A stretch of 64,000 nucleotides of DNA from Drosophila persimilis. Taxonomy: Eukaryota > Arthropoda > Insecta > Diptera > Drosophilidae. The stretch covers positions 3,038,001 to 3,102,000 of the forward strand of contig NW_020825321.1 of assembly GCF_003286085.1 (NCBI RefSeq), in the 5' to 3' direction. The notes under the pieces were generated by a model. It was not told the origin of the DNA. It was given only the letters and a program-made list of their open reading frames with translations, and did no database searches. This document shows positions 62,513-64,000 of this stretch, in pieces. Positions within the stretch are counted from its first letter, which is position 1. Every line of letters begins with the position of its first letter. The position numbers and the translations under genes are program-made.

Positions 62513-64000
62513 AGGTTAGGTTAGGTAGAGACGGCCGCCAAGCTCGCTCGGAGCCCAGCACACATAGGCCGGTTTCGGCCCGTTGTGATACCGTTTGGGA
62601 TCATTCCCTCCCTGCAGATGAGACTTCATGTCAACAGTTGTCCCATCCAGATGCCCTTATAAAGTTGACGATCTTTCTGGGACATAGCGTGGACATCTCC
62701 GAGATGTCGTTCAGAAAGGCAGAGCCCAAGTGATGCAGCCTCCTTCTGCTGAGAGCTGGACAGGAACAGAACAGGTGTTCCACTGTTTCCTCCTCGTCCT
62801 CGTCTCTGCAGCTGCGGCAGAAATCATTGTATGGGGCACCCAGCCTGTTTGCGTGGGTGCCTACTAGCCAGTGTCCTGTGAGGGAACGTATGACTGCGCT
62901 GCACCTTTCCCTGCCTAGTTTGCAGAGCTCTGAGGTGCGCTTCTTATCTATGGTCGGCAATGTTTGCCGAGCTGTGCGACAACGTGGCCCTGTTTGCCAC
63001 TTGTTGTCTATCAGTAGCGTGTACTGCTCTTTTATGATGAGCTTGCAGGTGGCCATAGGCATACAAATATCCTCCTTATCTTGGAGAAGGGGGGTTGTAG
63101 TGCCAGATCTGGCCAGCTCGTCCGCTATGCAGTTGCCCTCGATATCCCGGTGACCCGGGACCCATATAAGGCTGATAGCAAATTGCTGAGCCATCTCGTG
63201 AAGAGATCTGCGGCACTTCGCCACAGTAGCCGAGTTCGAGGAGATCGCGTTAAGTGATCTGATCGCAGCTTGGCTGTCGCTGTAGATGTTTAGATTGGTT
63301 GCCGTGGTGGTAACCGTATGAAGGCAGTACAGAGCCTCCCTGATTGCTGTAACTTCCGCTTGGAAGACGCTACAGTGATCCGGAAGCCTGAAAGATTGCC
63401 TTATGTTAAGTTGTTCAGAGTAGATTCCTCCTCCAACCCTGCCGTCCAGTTTTAAGCCATCCGTGAAGATGCTTATGGCCCCGTCTGGGCCGGGGGGTCC
63501 CTCGAGCCAATCGTCTCTATGAGGGATGATTATGCTGAATGGAGTCTCCGTGTGCTCCATTGGAACTTGATAGTCCGTTCTTGCTGGGACCTTGTTGTTT
63601 TTGTTTAGTATAGATGAGTGACCTATGTTCTGGGGTACCCATTGTTCAGAGTCCCTAAGACGTATTGCTGCCATTTCTGCCCGCTCCTTTCCTGCAAAGT
63701 CAAGGCTCTGAAGGCATAACATGGCGTTTAGCGCATCATTTGGTGTAGTTCGAAGAGCTCCACTGATGCAGAGGGCGGCTGTTCGCTGAACCTTGCCCAG
63801 CTGATTGGTTATTGTCCTTTTCGCTAGGGCAGGCCACCAGACAGTAACTCCGTAGAGTATTATAGGTCTGACTATTGCCAGATATATCCATCGGACTATG
63901 CTTGGGTTCATGCCCCACTTTAGGCCGATAGCTTTTTTGCAAGTATAGAGTGCTGTCGTTGCCTTCCTCACTCTATCCTTGACATTCAGGTTCCAGCTAA
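62513..64000 (-). mobile_element. LOA/Bilbo-type LINE, 3' half
   Basis: RT end, RNase H and C-terminal zinc region on the minus strand, then a short 3' UTR ending at 62513-62530 in a CCTAA-type repeat (GGTTAGGTTAGG on plus). It continues off the window at 64000. Its 3' UTR holds the structured segment copied in insertions A and B. Confidence 0.9.
62631..63971 (-). CDS. LOA ORF2: RT thumb, RNase H, C-terminal domain
   Basis: A 446-residue frame continuing from beyond the window (the first Met shown is internal). In order: RT thumb (AIGLKWGMNPSIVRWIYLAI, VRPIILYGVTVWWPAL); RNase H with ISIFTDGLKLDGRVGGGIYS (first Asp), FQAEVTAIREAL (Glu), NIYSDSQAAI (Asp) and WVPGHRDIEGNCIADELARS (His/Asp); and a C-terminal CRSCRDEDEEETVEHLFCSC zinc-like motif. 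All four RNase H acidic positions are present and the frame is unbroken to its stop at 62631. The fragment could therefore belong to a recently active element. Confidence 0.92.
   Translation of the reverse strand: MRKATTALYTCKKAIGLKWGMNPSIVRWIYLAIVRPIILYGVTVWWPALAKRTITNQLGKVQRTAALCISGALRTTPNDALNAMLCLQSLDFAGKERAEMAAIRLRDSEQWVPQNIGHSSILNKNNKVPARTDYQVPMEHTETPFSIIIPHRDDWLEGPPGPDGAISIFTDGLKLDGRVGGGIYSEQLNIRQSFRLPDHCSVFQAEVTAIREALYCLHTVTTTATNLNIYSDSQAAIRSLNAISSNSATVAKCRRSLHEMAQQFAISLIWVPGHRDIEGNCIADELARSGTTTPLLQDKEDICMPMATCKLIIKEQYTLLIDNKWQTGPRCRTARQTLPTIDKKRTSELCKLGRERCSAVIRSLTGHWLVGTHANRLGAPYNDFCRSCRDEDEEETVEHLFCSCPALSRRRLHHLGSAFLNDISEMSTLCPRKIVNFIRASGWDNC

Overview
The window looks like repeat-rich, probably heterochromatic or otherwise transposon-invaded DNA from a Drosophila species. 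Evidence: many DINE-1/INE-1-type repeats, LOA/Bilbo, Jockey and CR1-like LINEs, several BEL/Pao and Ty3/gypsy LTR elements, PIF/Harbinger DNA transposons, short GT-AG introns of about 50-130 nt, and a fly-like ADAM gene. There is no bacterial or plasmid content, no CRISPR array and no recognisable tRNA or rRNA. The exact species cannot be read from the sequence; the DINE-1 type reminds me of the obscura or ananassae groups, but this is only an impression.

Host genes. (1) A plus-strand ADAM-family gene runs through the window. Seven exons lie at 27100-28853, three at 52980-53644 and a transmembrane exon at 59129-59234. The metalloprotease signature has lost its catalytic Glu, so the protein should be a non-proteolytic ADAM like the ADAM11/22/23 class and Drosophila mind-meld. 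One intron is about 24.1 kb and is nearly all transposons. (2) A complete, intronless, uninterrupted 194-codon ribosomal protein S7 copy (complement of 12665-13249) sits inside a BEL/Pao element and looks like a full-length processed retrocopy.

Layout. 1-6.2 kb: CR1/Jockey-type LINE end, gypsy fragments, two DINE-1 copies and a deleted PIF/Harbinger element. 6.2-9.4 kb: 5' half of a LOA-type LINE (minus strand). 9.4-20.6 kb: tandemly arranged partial copies of one BEL/Pao family (minus strand), containing the RpS7 retrocopy and a DINE-1. 20.6-23.7 kb: a second BEL/Pao family, with leader and primer-binding site. 23.7-26.6 kb: LINE mosaic and CR1-like copy I. 26.6-28.9 kb: ADAM exons. 29.4-34.5 kb: BEL end, CR1-like copy II, LINE scraps, DINE-1. 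34.5-46.45 kb: a plus-strand BEL/Pao provirus with LTR remnants, gag, protease, RT and env-like parts, split by a minus-strand Jockey element that is itself split by CR1-like copy III. 46.45-52.8 kb: DINE-1 copies and about 3 kb without an assignment. 53-59.3 kb: remaining ADAM exons with two PIF/Harbinger elements between them. 59.3-64 kb: low-information DNA, a remnant of an uncharacterised plus-strand gene, and the 3' half of a LOA element.

How it fits together. Nearly everything apart from the ADAM exons and RpS7 is mobile DNA, mostly broken. The most informative points are the dead-protease ADAM with a candidate alternative last exon, the RpS7 retrocopy, the repeated LTR-less BEL junction, a possible 3' transduction shared by three CR1-like copies, and two ~90 bp LOA-tail insertions with target-site duplications that resemble a SINE-like parasite of LOA.
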